A stretch of DNA of 64,000 bases from Acephala macrosclerotiorum. Its lineage: Eukaryota; Ascomycota; Leotiomycetes; Helotiales; Mollisiaceae. Below the pieces are notes generated by a model that did not search any database, was not told the DNA's origin, and saw only the letters and a list, made by a program, of their open reading frames with translations. Position 1 is the stretch's first letter, and each line of letters begins with the position of its first letter. Of the stretch, positions 35,761-48,053 are shown piece by piece. The stretch lies in NCBI GenBank assembly GCA_014904845.1, contig MU119207.1:557104-621103 (forward strand), in the 5' to 3' direction. The translations under genes and the position numbers were made by a program.

Positions 35761-36252
35761 GAATTGTATTTATTCGTTCAATATTTTCTTCGAAGGTCTC
35801 TTTGGCGAGGCTTCTCTTCATCACTAGATTCGCAATCCTCAATGTCCTCAATAGCTGGTCGTGCGGGGCCTAGCGCCGCCGATGCCTGCAAGCGCCACAG
35901 TACTTTGAACTGTTCTTATCATGACAGCGTCTAGTTGAAGTCCCACCATGGTTCAAGTTGCTTAATGTTTCTTCTTAATGAGGATTTTGTTCGACGAGCT
36001 GAGATCTTTCGGGGCTGGTTGCTGAAGGATCGTTCGAATCGATCTTGTTGATGCGATGATTATGTCATGCTTCAGACTTCGAGTCCAGACTGAAGTGATA
36101 TTTTATAATAAACCTACGGATTCAAATTTACTCTTACTGAATGTTTCAAATTGTGATATTCAGGCATACACTTCGATTACCAAACATGCGTCACGACTAC
36201 TTTAAATAGTAGGCGATTCTCCTACCCTATGATCGACCGACGCCCCCACCAC
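35761..36252. other. Space between convergent genes
   Basis: Lies between two convergent stop codons, 3' flanks only. No gene seen. Confidence 0.4.
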
Positions 36253-36773
36253 TTATTGCCCCGCCATGCCCTTCACACCGAGCATAAACAGAATTACTTG
36301 GAGGACTAATTCCGCAAGCGTGAAAGCTACGATCAACATTATATCCAAACAAAGCCCCGCATACGACTTCATGCAACCCTTCTGATTAGCCTGTAAGATC
36401 AACGGCACCCCAGCACCGATCCATATAGCCAATACCACCAGGTCTAACACAAAAGCTATTAGAGCTTGCTTGGCACCAAGGAGCCCCTCCCTCATGATGA
36501 GGGCAATAAAGATAAGAGATGAAATGACGCCGAAGGAGAATGCGGCGAGAAGGAAGTTCATGAATAGTGTAGTGAACAGTGTCTGGGAGCCTCCATAGAA
36601 CGATCCGAAAGCATCGGGGTCCTTAAGAACTGAGAGGGAGTTAGTGCGGTACTCGTGTGGAGAGCAACAGGAAACCACATACGGAATGCGAGGAGAATTA
36701 TGCCTGCAACTGCAAAGGTAATTTGAACTGTTCGCAGGAGAACCTGGATGAAGGGAGTGTCGAGGTCTGGCAT
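36253..36773 (-). CDS. Four-helix membrane protein (MARVEL-like)
   Basis: Exons 36773-36683 and 36629-36253 give 155 residues; the intron has GTATGT and CTCAG borders. Four hydrophobic segments are visible: residues 12-32 (TVQITFAVAGIILLAF), 48-75, 85-110 (IAFVLDLVVLAIWIGAGVPL) and 122-148 (LCLDIMLIVAFTLAELVLQV). Length, helix number and spacing resemble fungal MARVEL-type proteins, which are linked to membrane domains and vesicle traffic. This is a topology-based guess. There is no signal peptide apart from the first helix. Confidence 0.75.
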
Positions 36774-37088
36774 GATTTTGATTTCGAAGGTTTTCTGGTC
36801 GTTGAGACTTTGAGTGCTATGTTCGATGAACTCAAGTGTGTTGGTTCTTGCGAAGATTTCAGACTGTTCTTTTTGCAATTGGTGGTGGAAAGGTGGAATT
36901 TAGAGCAGCGTTGTGATTATTTATGCAAGAACTCTTGGGCGGTGCAATGAATCACTAGATGATGTTCGTAGTGATCAAGTGAATGTGATTCAAGCCTTCG
37001 TCTCGTATGGGATCGATGTTATTAAACCTATGTAAGTGCAAGCTAGAACCAAACCCTCCGCTCTGTCACGAAGCATCCTAATGATCAT

Positions 37089-38810
37089 TCAGAGATCGGT
37101 ATGAAAAGTGGGCGGCGATTGCGACGGTAAAGCCCTCCACTTGGCTCCATATATCCTCAGCGCAAAAACCGGAAGAATCCCAACAATACTTATCATCGAG
37201 AACACCAACCACGCATACTCGATCGAGATTTTATTTGCAAGTGGGATCCTACCACAGTTTAGATCGGGACCTCAGCAATAATATTTAGGGGCCTACGCAT
37301 ATAATGAGATAGTTGATGAGAACAATTGGCGAAAAGTGTTCAAAACCGTCGAGACTTCTGCACTCTGTGGCTTGTAGCACTACAAAAAAATTAGAAATCA
37401 TCCCATTCCAATTGTTCAGAGACACTCACGTCAGTGCAATAGGCATATACTGCTGTCGTCGCAACTTGCATCCCCAAACTCGCAATCCCCATACCGAAGG
37501 CAGACCCTACCCAGCTCGCTGTCTTGTAATGAGTCAGGCAAACTCCCTCAATAATCACTCCAATTGGTGTCAAGAGTGCCAACCAAATGGCATCAAGTCT
37601 TGCTTCAGGCTCCCTCTGCCCATCATGCTTCTTGGCGTAGCGGTAGACCATATAGTCAGTGACCCAACCAGCGTTGAACTCGCCAATCAATCCTCCGACG
37701 GTCATAGGGACAGACAAAAGGAGACCGGTTTGTTCGACATTGAAATGGTAAAGCTTGCCAAACAGCTGAGCGCCAGTGGCGGCGAACACAATTGTTCCAT
37801 AGCCGAAGCATAGCATGTAATAAATCCCTGGGATGACGATTGAGGTGTATTTTAACATGTAGAAAGGTCGTAGGAAGTCTGCTGAGCCGAGTTTACGATC
37901 TTTTAGAACGCTTCTTTTGAAGAGAAGAAGATCCAAGTAGGACTTTGGACTGTGGGAGCTGCGGTCTGCTTTGCGAGAATATAGTGTTTCTGGGAGGCAA
38001 AAAACGGTGATCACGAATGTTGCAAGTTGCATGTAGCCCTGAAAAATAAGCACAAGTCACTGAAATCGTGAAGTGAACTCACGGGAATTGCGAAGCAATA
38101 TCTCCAGCCCAGGCGTTGACCGACGTATCCACCAATCAAGGGAGAAAGATGAGGACCGTTCGTCAACGCAAAAGTATAGATGCCCATGAAAAGACCACGC
38201 TCGTGCATGAAGAACAAATCACATATTGTAGCTCCTCCGATCGCCATGGTACATCCAGCAGCCATGCCTGCGATTGCTCGCGTGATCATGATCCCAGCCC
38301 ATGTCGTACAATGAGAAGCGATAACATTCATGACTCCAGCAATCAGGTTCCCTACGAGGTAGATTGGTCTTCTGCCGTAGATGTTTGAGAAGGGGGTGAA
38401 CAGCAGAGGTCCGACGCCCGCGAACACAATATACATCGTCAATGTGTAGGATGCTTCAACAGTTGTGATGTGAAATGCTTTGCCAAGAGGAACAAATGCG
38501 GGGTTGATAAAAGCACTGCTCATAGGGCCAAGAGCAGCTAGCCAGCTAATTTGGATGCAGATGAGGAGTTTGAGACTCCGAGACCAGTTCTACAGATGTC
38601 AGAGAATAGAGGTTTGCGAGGAATGGCTTGACATACCAGAGGGTCATCCTTGTGAGTAGATGGTTGAGGCACGAGTGGGAGTCCATGCTTGTCGACCTTT
38701 ACCTCGACTGTATTTCCGTCACCGAAACTCTCCTCGTCCTTCACCTCGTTGACACCGACTGGTACGCCTGTACCGTTGAGGGTGTCGTCTTTCTCGTTTA
38801 TGGAATTCAT
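37089..38810 (-). CDS. MFS transporter (DHA1-type drug:H+ antiporter-like)
   Basis: Five exons (38810-38637, 38589-38083, 38038-37430, 37379-37297, 37248-37089) give 510 residues. A soluble N-terminal part of about 60 residues is followed by 12 predicted helices. LFTPFSNIYGRRPIYLVG has the loop 2-3 Gly-Arg-Arg-Pro signature. DLFFMHERGLFMGIY and PLIGGYVGQRLGWRYCF are typical of fungal DHA1 members after helices 4 and 5. LPETLYSRK closes the first half, and the C-terminal half contains GLIGEFNAGWVTDYMV. It should export or import small compounds across the plasma membrane by proton coupling; the substrate cannot be told. All introns are 47-52 nt and keep the frame. Confidence 0.9.
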
Positions 38811-40168
38811 TCTGCCAAAGACTGGCTTTTGAGGGGCAAACGTTCCAATGGGCTAGGAAATTTCTCAAACGGAAGTTTAGAAATATAAGTGATGGTACGG
38901 CCCATGTAGATCGTGAGTTCCGGATAAATCTGCATTCTTTCGCTTTCGCATACTGATGCTTGTCCACATATCACTGGATGCAGGTTAGAGTGGCACGCTA
39001 GAGTATCTAATAGCAGCCATTCCCGGCAGTTGGAGGCCCATCCCGCAGACCGTCATCAAATCTCCGAATACAACATTTCAAATGCCTATGCAAAGTAAAT
39101 AATGGTGAGAACATGATCTCGAAAAGAAATCTTTCTGCCGCCAAAGCAAGGTCGAAAATGATCAAGGCTTGTAGTCTTTTGGTCGCGCTCAGAGAAGAGT
39201 ATTGACTTTCCGATGCGGGGTATCAAAACCTTATCCACATTAAGGTTAACTAGGATTGTGCGATCCCTAGCTGAAACACCATCCGACACTGTAAAATCCA
39301 ATCAGACCACTAGGTACAACACCTCTGTTCTCGCTACTATGCTTCATGCTCTGTCAGGCGCAAGAAGCACCAGATCCTCAACGCACAAATCCCTTTCTCG
39401 TCGCCGAGAAGTAGAAATAAAGTTGAGTCTAGGGTATGGAGACGTCGATAGGGTCGAAACTGAGAGCACTTCGATAACGGAGCCACGTTTTTGATTTTGC
39501 ATCAAGAACAGAGCATCGTACTGCGATGCCGATCGATGTAACAGGCATACCTTTTGTCCGCGACAGCATCGTGATATAAGAGAGTAGACTTCAAAAAGAT
39601 CGCCTCCGAAAGTACTGTAAGCAGATATTGATTGCAAGATCAGAAAGAAGAGGTAGCGCAATCTATATACTACGTGACACCTCGTAGTTGACTCCCCTGC
39701 CACGTCAGTCGTACCCGAAGACTTGCCCCTAAATGTCTCGCTTAGCCGCGTTCATTCCATCATCAGGCGTAGAAGTCAGTACAATCACGCTGATCCCGTG
39801 GAATCTCGACGCTTAGGATGACAAGCAAGCCTTGGCATACATCATGCCGGGGTTTTCAGGGTCCGAATTGTTGGAATCACTTCGTATGGAACTCTGGTTT
39901 GTGGTACTTCGAGCGGCCGAGAGGGAAATAGCCTTATCTGACTTGGAATACGAGGGCTATCTTGAGTTTCGCTGCAGATCTGAGAGATTAACCATACGAG
40001 GAAAACGGCGATCACTCATCAACGGACATTAAGATAATGACAGGAGACTTAAAGAGTATATATAGGTAAAAGGAGACTGCAAATCAGACATCAGAAACAA
40101 GCCTTCACCATCAAGACAAGCTTCCCTTCAAACATTTCCATCGCATCTCTTTCGACGCAATCAGAAAG
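38811..40168. other. Intergenic between divergent MFS and secreted-protein genes
   Basis: About 1.35 kb without a supported gene. It separates two divergently read genes and should hold both promoters. Confidence 0.45.
40057..40064 (+). promoter_or_regulatory. TATA box of the small secreted protein gene
   Basis: TATATATA lies 105 bp before the ATG at 40169 in a clean promoter context. A CT/CA-rich 5' leader follows, as in well expressed fungal genes. Confidence 0.55.
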
Positions 40169-40723
40169 ATGGTCTTCATCAGCGCTCTTGCCCTCGCGGC
40201 AACCACCCTCCTCGGCCTCACCTCCACATCGCCCCTCTCAACCCGCCAAACATACACTCCCGGCACACAAAACAACACCCAAGAATTCTACATCAAAATG
40301 GTCGTCACCGACGGCCCAACAAAATACCAAGAATACAGCCTCGAAGCCTGGCACACCGGCGGAGGGCTCGCCGACCCCGTCTTCGTCAACACCACCGGTT
40401 CTCGCGCCTTCCTCAACGGCACCAATCTGCAATTCGACGTTGACCAGTATCCCTTCTCAGCCAACGGATTTCTGCCTGATACGAATTATGCGAGATGGGA
40501 ACCGGTTGATATCACGAGCGGATACGGGAGTGGGGGATGGGCGAACGCTGGTCCGGATGGGATTGTGCAGACGAATGAGGAGTTTGATGGGTGGTTAGTT
40601 TGTGAGTGGTTTCATGGGACGAATGCACCCCAGCTTTTTCAGATGATCAAGGGGTCTGATGGGGATGCGTATAATATCCCTTGTAGTTGCTCGAGGGTGT
40701 TGTTGTTCCCGGAGTATATTTGA
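40169..40723 (+). CDS. Small secreted protein (DUF7907-like)
   Basis: Single exon, 184 residues. A signal peptide covers about residues 1-20 (MVFISALALAATTLLGLTST), followed by SPLSTRQ, which has the look of a Kex2-type propeptide end. The body has FYIKMVVTDGPTKYQEYSLE, DPVFVNTTGSRAFLNGTN and a C-terminal CEWFHGTNAPQLF with three Cys residues near the end. This pattern resembles small secreted proteins of ascomycetes now grouped under a DUF (7907, from memory). No enzyme motif is visible. Strongly codon-biased third positions (C-rich in the 5' half) suggest good expression. Confidence 0.8.
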   Translation: MVFISALALAATTLLGLTSTSPLSTRQTYTPGTQNNTQEFYIKMVVTDGPTKYQEYSLEAWHTGGGLADPVFVNTTGSRAFLNGTNLQFDVDQYPFSANGFLPDTNYARWEPVDITSGYGSGGWANAGPDGIVQTNEEFDGWLVCEWFHGTNAPQLFQMIKGSDGDAYNIPCSCSRVLLFPEYI

Positions 40724-40901
40724 GGCGAATCGGGAGGAAAGACGGATTTATATGTATATGTAGAACTGAGGAAGGATGAAGCAGACATAGAGGCTACGCA
40801 ACACAATCTAATGATAACCCGCCTGCGATGAGCATTCTCTTGAATGGTGCTTGGGATGAAGATGCTTCGAGGATACCCCGCACCTGGTTAGAGATGCAGT
40901 A

Positions 40902-41267
40902 CGGAGATTGCGGCGTAAAGTGATGCGACTATAGGGCATTCTAGATACCCAGTACGCTGAAGACACGCTATCTCACCGCCAAGAAGCTTTATATTTCCAG
41001 GCTGTCAACCCTGAAAGCCTTTCCGGAAATCTTAAGTAGCTCTAGGGTCTATTAAGCCTAGGCAACCTATTAGCGCTCGCTATTTACACCTTATTTTAGG
41101 CACTATCCCGCATGCGGTTACTTTGGAACCTTTTGGCTGATAAGCGTTAATACCCTAGATTTATAGGGAATCTATTCGCTCATAGCACTCTTTTCAGCGC
41201 TCTATTGCGATATCGTTGCTCTAAAAACACTATTTCAGGGTCGCATCACTTTATGCCGCAATCTCCG
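40902..41267. mobile_element. 366-bp MITE with TA target duplication (Tc1/mariner-like)
   Basis: The left end CGGAGATTGCGGCGTAAAGT and the inverted right end CGGAGATTGCGGCATAAAGT continue as GATGCGAC on both sides, 27 of 28 identical. TA flanks both ends (40900-40901 and 41268-41269). The inside has no coding frame. This is unrelated by its ends to the other elements in the window and sits between two genes. Confidence 0.85.
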
Positions 41268-41418
41268 TATTTCCCACGACCTCAATGGGTATAACTCGAG
41301 ACTATCAAATCAACGAAGAAAAAGGGGTAACACTTACCACGAATGCTGAGCGGAACATGATCAAGCAGACGCAAAAGCCCTAGAGATCCTCGAAAGAGAA
41401 TCCTGGATGTTCATCGTC

Positions 41419-43870
41419 CTAATGGTAGCTTCCACCCTTCCTCAACCCCTGAACTCCATCCTCAAACCCGAACGCAATATGCCCATCCCCATCTATCAAC
41501 TCCCCAAACATCACCTTCGTCTTCCTCACATCCCTGTCCAACGGCAAAGCTCCAAGCGAGCTCCCCTCTACTAATCGATCCAACTGAACATTTCTCGTCG
41601 TGGCAATTGTCGCTGAGAACGACGTACTATGACTGACACCATTCTGAATTGTGGCATATGTCCCAATCGCGATACTGAGTAGAGCCACTGCGATTGCTAT
41701 GCCGTAGGAGAGGATGAGGTTGAGGCTATTGTATTGGTAAATGTTGTGGGTTGAAAAGGTGGTTACTGGGATGGTTTGGTTAGGTGTCCCACTGTTATTC
41801 TTGTTAGTAAGGATTTGATCTGAGGGGCTGATACTTACGAGATGTTGGCAGATAACATGCTGATTGTGATGTTGTTGAAGAGATCTTCAATAGCAGGAGC
41901 TAACGTTCCGTTTCGGCACATCCACGAGGGCTGCTCAAAGACATCCGTATGAGCGTGACCAGTGATATTATAGTTAGGCGCGAAGTAGCGATCCATGTTT
42001 TTTGGATCAAACCAGAAGTCTGGCGCCATATCCTCACAAGAGATGAGTCCTGTTAGCATGGCCTTGCTAGACTGGGTTGCCATTTCTAGAATGGTAGCTT
42101 CATGTGTTCCTCTCCAGCCGTCGGACATCGCCATTGTTATATTCCCGCTTAGGAGGTTCGTAAATGCAGTGAAGATAGAACCGTATGCAGGAATCTCAGG
42201 CCATAGACGTCCTCCTGTGAGGTGTCGTATAAGATTTAATTCTTCAGCTAATGAAACCATGTAAACAGGTTTGAAATCGGTGATATTTCGGCTGACGCTT
42301 TGGACGCCATCAACGTACTCGAACCCCAATTCAAACGAAGCATTTCCAAGGATGCAGACGATGTCCGAACTTGTCGTCGTGATCCACAATTGTTGGCTGG
42401 TGAAGGTTTCGTTGTCGAAGCTCGATAGGCTTGCAATATCTTTGAAAGCGTACGAGTTTGTGTCAACACCGACAAAATCCCCATTCGCGGTAATGTTGGC
42501 TTGATATGTGACAAGATCGTGGAAGTTCGCCGGAAGGTCAACGTTCCAATTATTGAATTGATCAATGACTGGGCACCCTCCCTTGCCTTGCTGGGGCTCT
42601 GGTAGCCAGCCTGGGCACCCCTCAGTTGGGGCAAAAGCAGAAAAGACGAGCGGCTGCCACCAAGAGCCTGTGAGATTGCCTTCCAACATCTCATGCACCG
42701 TGTTGTTGAACACAGACAAATCTATCTGTGGCGTTACTATGTATACGCCTGTTTCATTGTTATAGGATTGGTTGAATAGTTGTTGCGAGTAGTAGTCAAA
42801 GACTAGCCTTTGGGTAGCGTTTGGGGAGTTACATTGTAGCGAGGGGCCATAAAACTGCATGCTGTAGGAAGAGTTGATGTATGGAGGTGTGATGGGTAAC
42901 ACGCCCATCTCGTATGCCGTGTCTGTTGCCACTCTGATGATTGAAGGTGGTGGCCCCAAGTTCTCTTCGTCAGTGATCCACCCTGGCAAAGACCCTGTAG
43001 GAAATGACAATTAGCAACTACCACAAGTCTTGGTTTCGGGCACTCTAAGGCCATGCCTTGGGAAACGCCACGAGACTGCCAGGAGCCGGAAAGATTTCTC
43101 CCGCATACGTACAGTTCAAAGATGGCCATGAGGTCTGGATCGTTCGATTTTGGAATCCCGGGACCACGGACAGAGTTCCAGGAGGAGTGACGGAAGCAAT
43201 ACCCATACACCTAGGTCTTAGGTTAGCTGAGAAATGTCAAAATGCCAGAGACTACTCGCCAGCTTATCAATGCCAAGAGAACTGCGATCTGTCCATGCTT
43301 GAGGATTTCCAAGTTGAAGAAGGCCCTTGGATCGGAGGTCATGGTGAAGAGATTATCCAGGGTTTCTAGGGTAAAACCTCGCTGTCGTACCATTGACCAG
43401 ATGTATTGACTATGGGCAATGACAGTCGCTGCTGTCAACAGGTGAACGACCAGAAAGGCAAAGGTGGTCCCGAATGTAATAGCCCATTGCTGCTTCCTGG
43501 CCGACCCTGCAATTATCCCATCGAGAGACTTGTAATAGAAATGGTGCCCAAGGGCGAGAGCTATCCCACTAAAAGTGCAGAATAACACATAGCTGGGTTG
43601 TTGCCAGTGTATTCCCCACTTCACGTACTTGGGTCTGCCTTCCTGGCGGGGTGGGTTGCTTCTTGAATCTTCAGGATCTGAAGAAGGAGACTCTGAGTCG
43701 GCTTTGTTAAAAAGACTATCACTCGACGGGTGAACTGCAGACAATGGTGAGACGGGACGATGACTGTGTATCATTGAAGACGCCTCGTCCAGCAGGTCTT
43801 GGTCACATGATGTGCTCTCTAATTCAGAAGGATTCCGCGCACCATTGATAAGAGGGATACGCTGTGCCAT
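41419..43870 (-). CDS. Large membrane glycoprotein of unknown function
   Basis: Four exons (43870-43260, 43210-43077, 42994-41839, 41791-41419) give 757 residues. The N-terminus is cytosolic and Ser-rich. Helices are near residues 85-105 (PSYVLFCTFSGIALALGHHF), 125-150 (ITFGTTFAFLVVHLLTAAT), 187-203, and a last one near 650-675. Between them lies a 440-residue glycosylated ectodomain with many Asn-x-Ser/Thr sites. This is a common uncharacterised Pezizomycotina membrane protein architecture. The first intron uses GCGAGT instead of GT; that splice restores ISWCMGIASVTPPGTLSVVP. The second donor (GTCTCG at 43076) is weak and chosen for phase, so residues near 248 are uncertain. Confidence 0.78.
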
Positions 43871-44771
43871 TGAGACTATGGAGAGAAGAGATTTCTTCGG
43901 AAAAGAGGGCTTGGAGTCTTAGATGGCTCATTCTCGATACATAAGTTGAAGCACGAACCTCATTCTCGTAACTCACATCGAATAACAATCCTTGTATCGG
44001 GTGAAGCCACCCAGCCACACAGTAATGGGAGGAGCTAGGCAGCGCGTAAAGTATTGCGCCGCACACCGTTACTCGGTACAGTACGAGTACCTGCAACTCC
44101 GTCGAAGCTCCATCCAGGACTGACAGGAAGCAGGGCTTGCTTGCCATGCAGGACCAAAAAGCCTGCCCGGAACAGAGCAGGAACAGGAGAGAAACAGGCC
44201 CGGAGTGTCAAAAGCACAGAGTTGATCTTGAAGATGTGATGTTGCAGGATGGAGCTTTAACGCGCCGCGTCTGACGGCTGAAAGGTTTGTCCATGTTAGT
44301 AAAGTCAATGATCACGTGGGGGTGTCTGAATAGAGAGCCAGCCCCACGTCGCCGTCACGATCTCCATTTGTTTGCTTCCAATGTCTAATCTTGCATGGCG
44401 CTCCAACTTAATATCACGGCCTCTACATCTCAAAGACCATTTTCTTTAAACTTTCATGCTTCTCACTTCTAACCAGAAAGGGCAAATCTCTCGTTGAGTC
44501 ATACGTGGTCACTGAAATTGGCAACCATTGAAGACAACAAGCATTCGAAGAGAAACACTAGCAGACTGTTGTAATGTTATACTGTTTTTATTCCGTGAAT
44601 CTCGAAGCATTGCATTCTGTTGTTATTTTATCACAATTCTAATTGTTATGTAGTCCAAATTAATAGACTGACACATCTCCTGTCATCAACAATGTCTCTT
44701 GGACAGTCGGATTTCCAAGCACCACCACCACCTTACTCCACGACTCCAATAACAATCCGCAGACGACCTTC
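43871..44771. other. Intergenic, no gene seen
   Basis: About 0.9 kb between the membrane protein start and the end of the next MFS gene. Short frames only. It contains CACGTG within ATCACGTGGG at 44311-44320. Confidence 0.4.
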
Positions 44772-46642
44772 TCAACCAGCAAATGTGCTCCTGCTCCTCA
44801 GCCATCCACCGTACCTCCAGAGATAGAACATGCCAACAACACCCAAGCACGACAGTCCGGCCAACAGACTAATCCCTCCACCGATTCCCAAGTTGATAAA
44901 CATTGGCCTCGAGAACAAGATACACGCCGCTGCGAATAAGGATCGCGACAAATCATTGGCCGCAAACAAGGAGGCCGCATACTTTGGGTACGACAATGGC
45001 AGATATACAAACACACATTGGAATATTAGGAAATTGGCCGTGACCAAGATCACCACGCCAATGAGGCTCACAATCCAATGCACGCCATGTCGAGCCGTCC
45101 ACCCAAACATAAAATAGCCTGCTGGAAGGAAGATGACACCGAGAAGAGCTGGCACGAGACGATGTTCTGGGGCACGGAGGCCGTTCTTCTTGATGTCTGG
45201 GATCAGATACTTGAATTGGTAGATCAGAAAACCGGAAACACCGATCAGACAAGCGATACCGATTGTGACGAAAGCGAGACCGGTTTCGCCAAGATTGAAG
45301 CCATAAATACGTGGGTAGACCAACGGGAAAGCTTCGAAGAAAGAGTAATAAATTCCGTAAGTCAAGGATGTCTGTTATTCTGTCAGTCACTCTACCTTGA
45401 ACAATGACGATCTAGACTTAGGTTACTCACGTATATGTTCGTGAAAGCTACAGCAGGATCCTTGACCATGATCTCCACTGGTTTGATGATGGCATCCCAG
45501 AATACTTCCGAGACTGTCAGCTTCTCTTGATCGATTTCACTCTTTAATTTGATGTTCATAGCCCCAGTCAGCTTCCGAAGCCGCTGAGCTCTGCGTCGAA
45601 GAATGTTGTCTGACGATGTTTCGGGATATGCGAATAGGAAGACAACGAGGATGGGACCGGTCAACCAGACAATCTCCCAGAGGCCCCAACGCCAGCCTTT
45701 GGCTTGGACAGCAAACGCCGCGATAATTGGACCAATGGCCGGACCCCAGAAGCATGCAGCAGTCCAGGATGAGAGGTAGACTGGAAGCTCGAGGAGCGAA
45801 TACATGTCGCCAACCGACGCCCCTCCATTCGCAAGACAAGGACTGCCGAAGAACCCAGTCAAGAATCTTAAGACCAGCAACCCGGCATAATTGTCAACGA
45901 CCGCGGTAGGAATCGAAAGGATGACAAAAAGAGCAAAAGTCGGAACGTAGACCCAATTTCTTCCGATGGCCGCAATCTCACTTAGTGGCGCGAATATCAG
46001 AGGCCCAATCCCGTATCCCACGACATAGATTGCAAGTCCGATAGCTGCTGGGGTGGCTCCGACATGGAATTGTTTCATGACTCCCTCCTCGCCTGGAACG
46101 TACATACTGGAGGCTCCGTACACTGCCATAGAGTATAGACACAACTGCAAAAGTACCCCTCCCTTCTTTGGCCCAGCCCAATTTTGTGGATTAGCAGGAT
46201 CGTCCGTGCTATACCAGTCAACAACGATGGTTCCATCCGAAGTCTTGGTCGGAGCTATGGCGATTGATTTCGTCTTCTCGGCCTGGAGGGCTTGTTCCAC
46301 GTCGAACCGCTCGCTGGTGTACGGATGCGTTGATGTCCTGGACAACACGGTATGGAGTGTTGAGGGATGAGATCGGGTAGGTGTCATTTCATTGTCGGCG
46401 GCGGTTTTTATTGGCTCGAGGTGGAATGGTGTTGGATCACCAGTCTCCACATCTTCGTCATCTTCATCGTCAATATCTTCAGTTTCATTCTTCTTGGTAG
46501 CTTCTTCGCTCTCGTCTGGAGACTCGGCAGCCTTTTCTTGGGATTCCGTGGGCTTTTCTTCTTGTGCTAGGAGAGCTTCCTGGTTCATGTTAGCCAAATC
46601 AGGCTGGACTAAGTTGACGAGATCAGTACCAGTGGCGCCCAT
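44772..46642 (-). CDS. MFS multidrug transporter (DHA1, Flr1-like)
   Basis: Exons 46642-45431 and 45371-44772 give 603 residues. A long acidic N-terminal tail (about 160 residues, with SPDESEEATKKNETEDID) precedes DWYSTDDPANPQNWAGPKK, the conserved entry motif of fungal drug:H+ antiporters. Twelve helices follow. SMYVPGEEGVMKQFHVGAT, PLSEIAAIGRNWVYV and GWRWGLWEIVWLTGP are typical of the Flr1/azole-exporter group. The loop usually reading G-R-R-P is changed (IGRNWVY), as in this subgroup. The 59-nt intron falls between NIY and TSLTYGIYYSFFE. The frame is open upstream to 46771 without an ATG; 46642 is the first ATG, so an extra 5' exon is possible. Confidence 0.9.
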
Positions 46643-48053
46643 CGAAACCCTTCCTTTTCTTCGGGATACAGCAGTACTTTGTTCTTGGTAATGTATCTCA
46701 AGATCTGCCCAACGGCTGATTCTCGAAGCAAGTCCATCGCTACTGTCTCGGAGTTGCTGGGGAAAGCCCAAACAAAATTGGAAAATTGAGGATGCGATGA
46801 AAAAAGGCGCTAGCTTGTTGCGCTGGACTGCTTGAAGAAGATCGTCGCAAGAAATACAGAACAGCGATGACCTGAAGAAAGCGAAACATGGAACCTACCT
46901 TACGCAGTGCTATATACCACTCTTACGCACGACGGATTTTCATCTACGGTTATCTGTAGTCGTCCACGTCCAAATTAATAATGCATGGAGTCGACTCGAC
47001 AGCTGAGAATACATTGGTATGATTTGGATCTTAGAATGATTACTATTCCAATGCATATCCCTCTTCTGGAGATTTTTAGCCAGAAGCGACTGGACAGTCA
47101 GCACATGTGCATGGTATGCTATTGTCAAAGGTTTGACGGTTCCCGATTGGTCACCTCCTGCTGACAATGCCGAATTTGTCACCCAAGCCTTTCTTCTTAG
47201 CAGTTTCGCGTTCGAGATCGGAGTTATTTTTTCTGTTTATAGGGAAAGTACGAAGGATGTCGATACGCGAGACAAACATAGCGGTGAGGAAGGTATGCGG
47301 GTTGGGGGGTGTTTGGTGGATCGGTCGGTGCGAGCCCGGGACGACCTTTGGATTTCTGGGAGCAGCTAAGTTCTCCGTCGCCCAATTATCTTACGAGCTG
47401 GAGCTTTCACGTGAAACTCATCTCTCAACTTCATCGTTCGGGATCAACCTTGACCAAACCAGATTACAAAAGGAGCACGACATATCAATTGCCTATTAGC
47501 ATTCTGATCTTCATTTTTCGGTGCTTACTGGCAGTATCTCCGAAGTCAGCATTTCTTACCTACCGTAACGCCGCATATTTGTCAGATGCCTCGGACACGT
47601 TTGTTTTCTGCCTTGGACGCCTCGTTTCGCCCGCGTTTTCAAGTTGTGAGCCGCGCCCAAGCTTTATTTCCCGAACTCCGTAGAGTCAAGAACAATCACT
47701 TCTTGACTTCTGAATTTTCTTGCGACAGTGCACACTTTGTGTACTTTCGCACTATTTACGTCGGTCTTGGAAAGCCTTGAGCACATCACCATGGAATTGA
47801 AGTGGGCAATCATCTCTGTAGTTCTGTGAATTCGTAAGTTGGGGATATATATCAAAGAGAATGCGGAAACAAGACAAATTTCTGTTGTCTAATCGAGCTG
47901 ATGTTTACAGGCCTGCTGAACGGCTAATCTCCGAGTGTAGACCTAGCGATCTTAGAAGAAGACCGCAGGAGGAAGAGAGTTGGCATCGACGTCCTTAGGA
48001 CGATTTATGCGATCAGTCTTCACTCGACAAAGGACCGAAGGACATGAGGCTTT
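46643..48053. other. 1.4-kb interval without a supported gene
   Basis: Short frames on both strands, none with domain content. It should include the promoter of the MFS gene at its left end. Confidence 0.4.
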
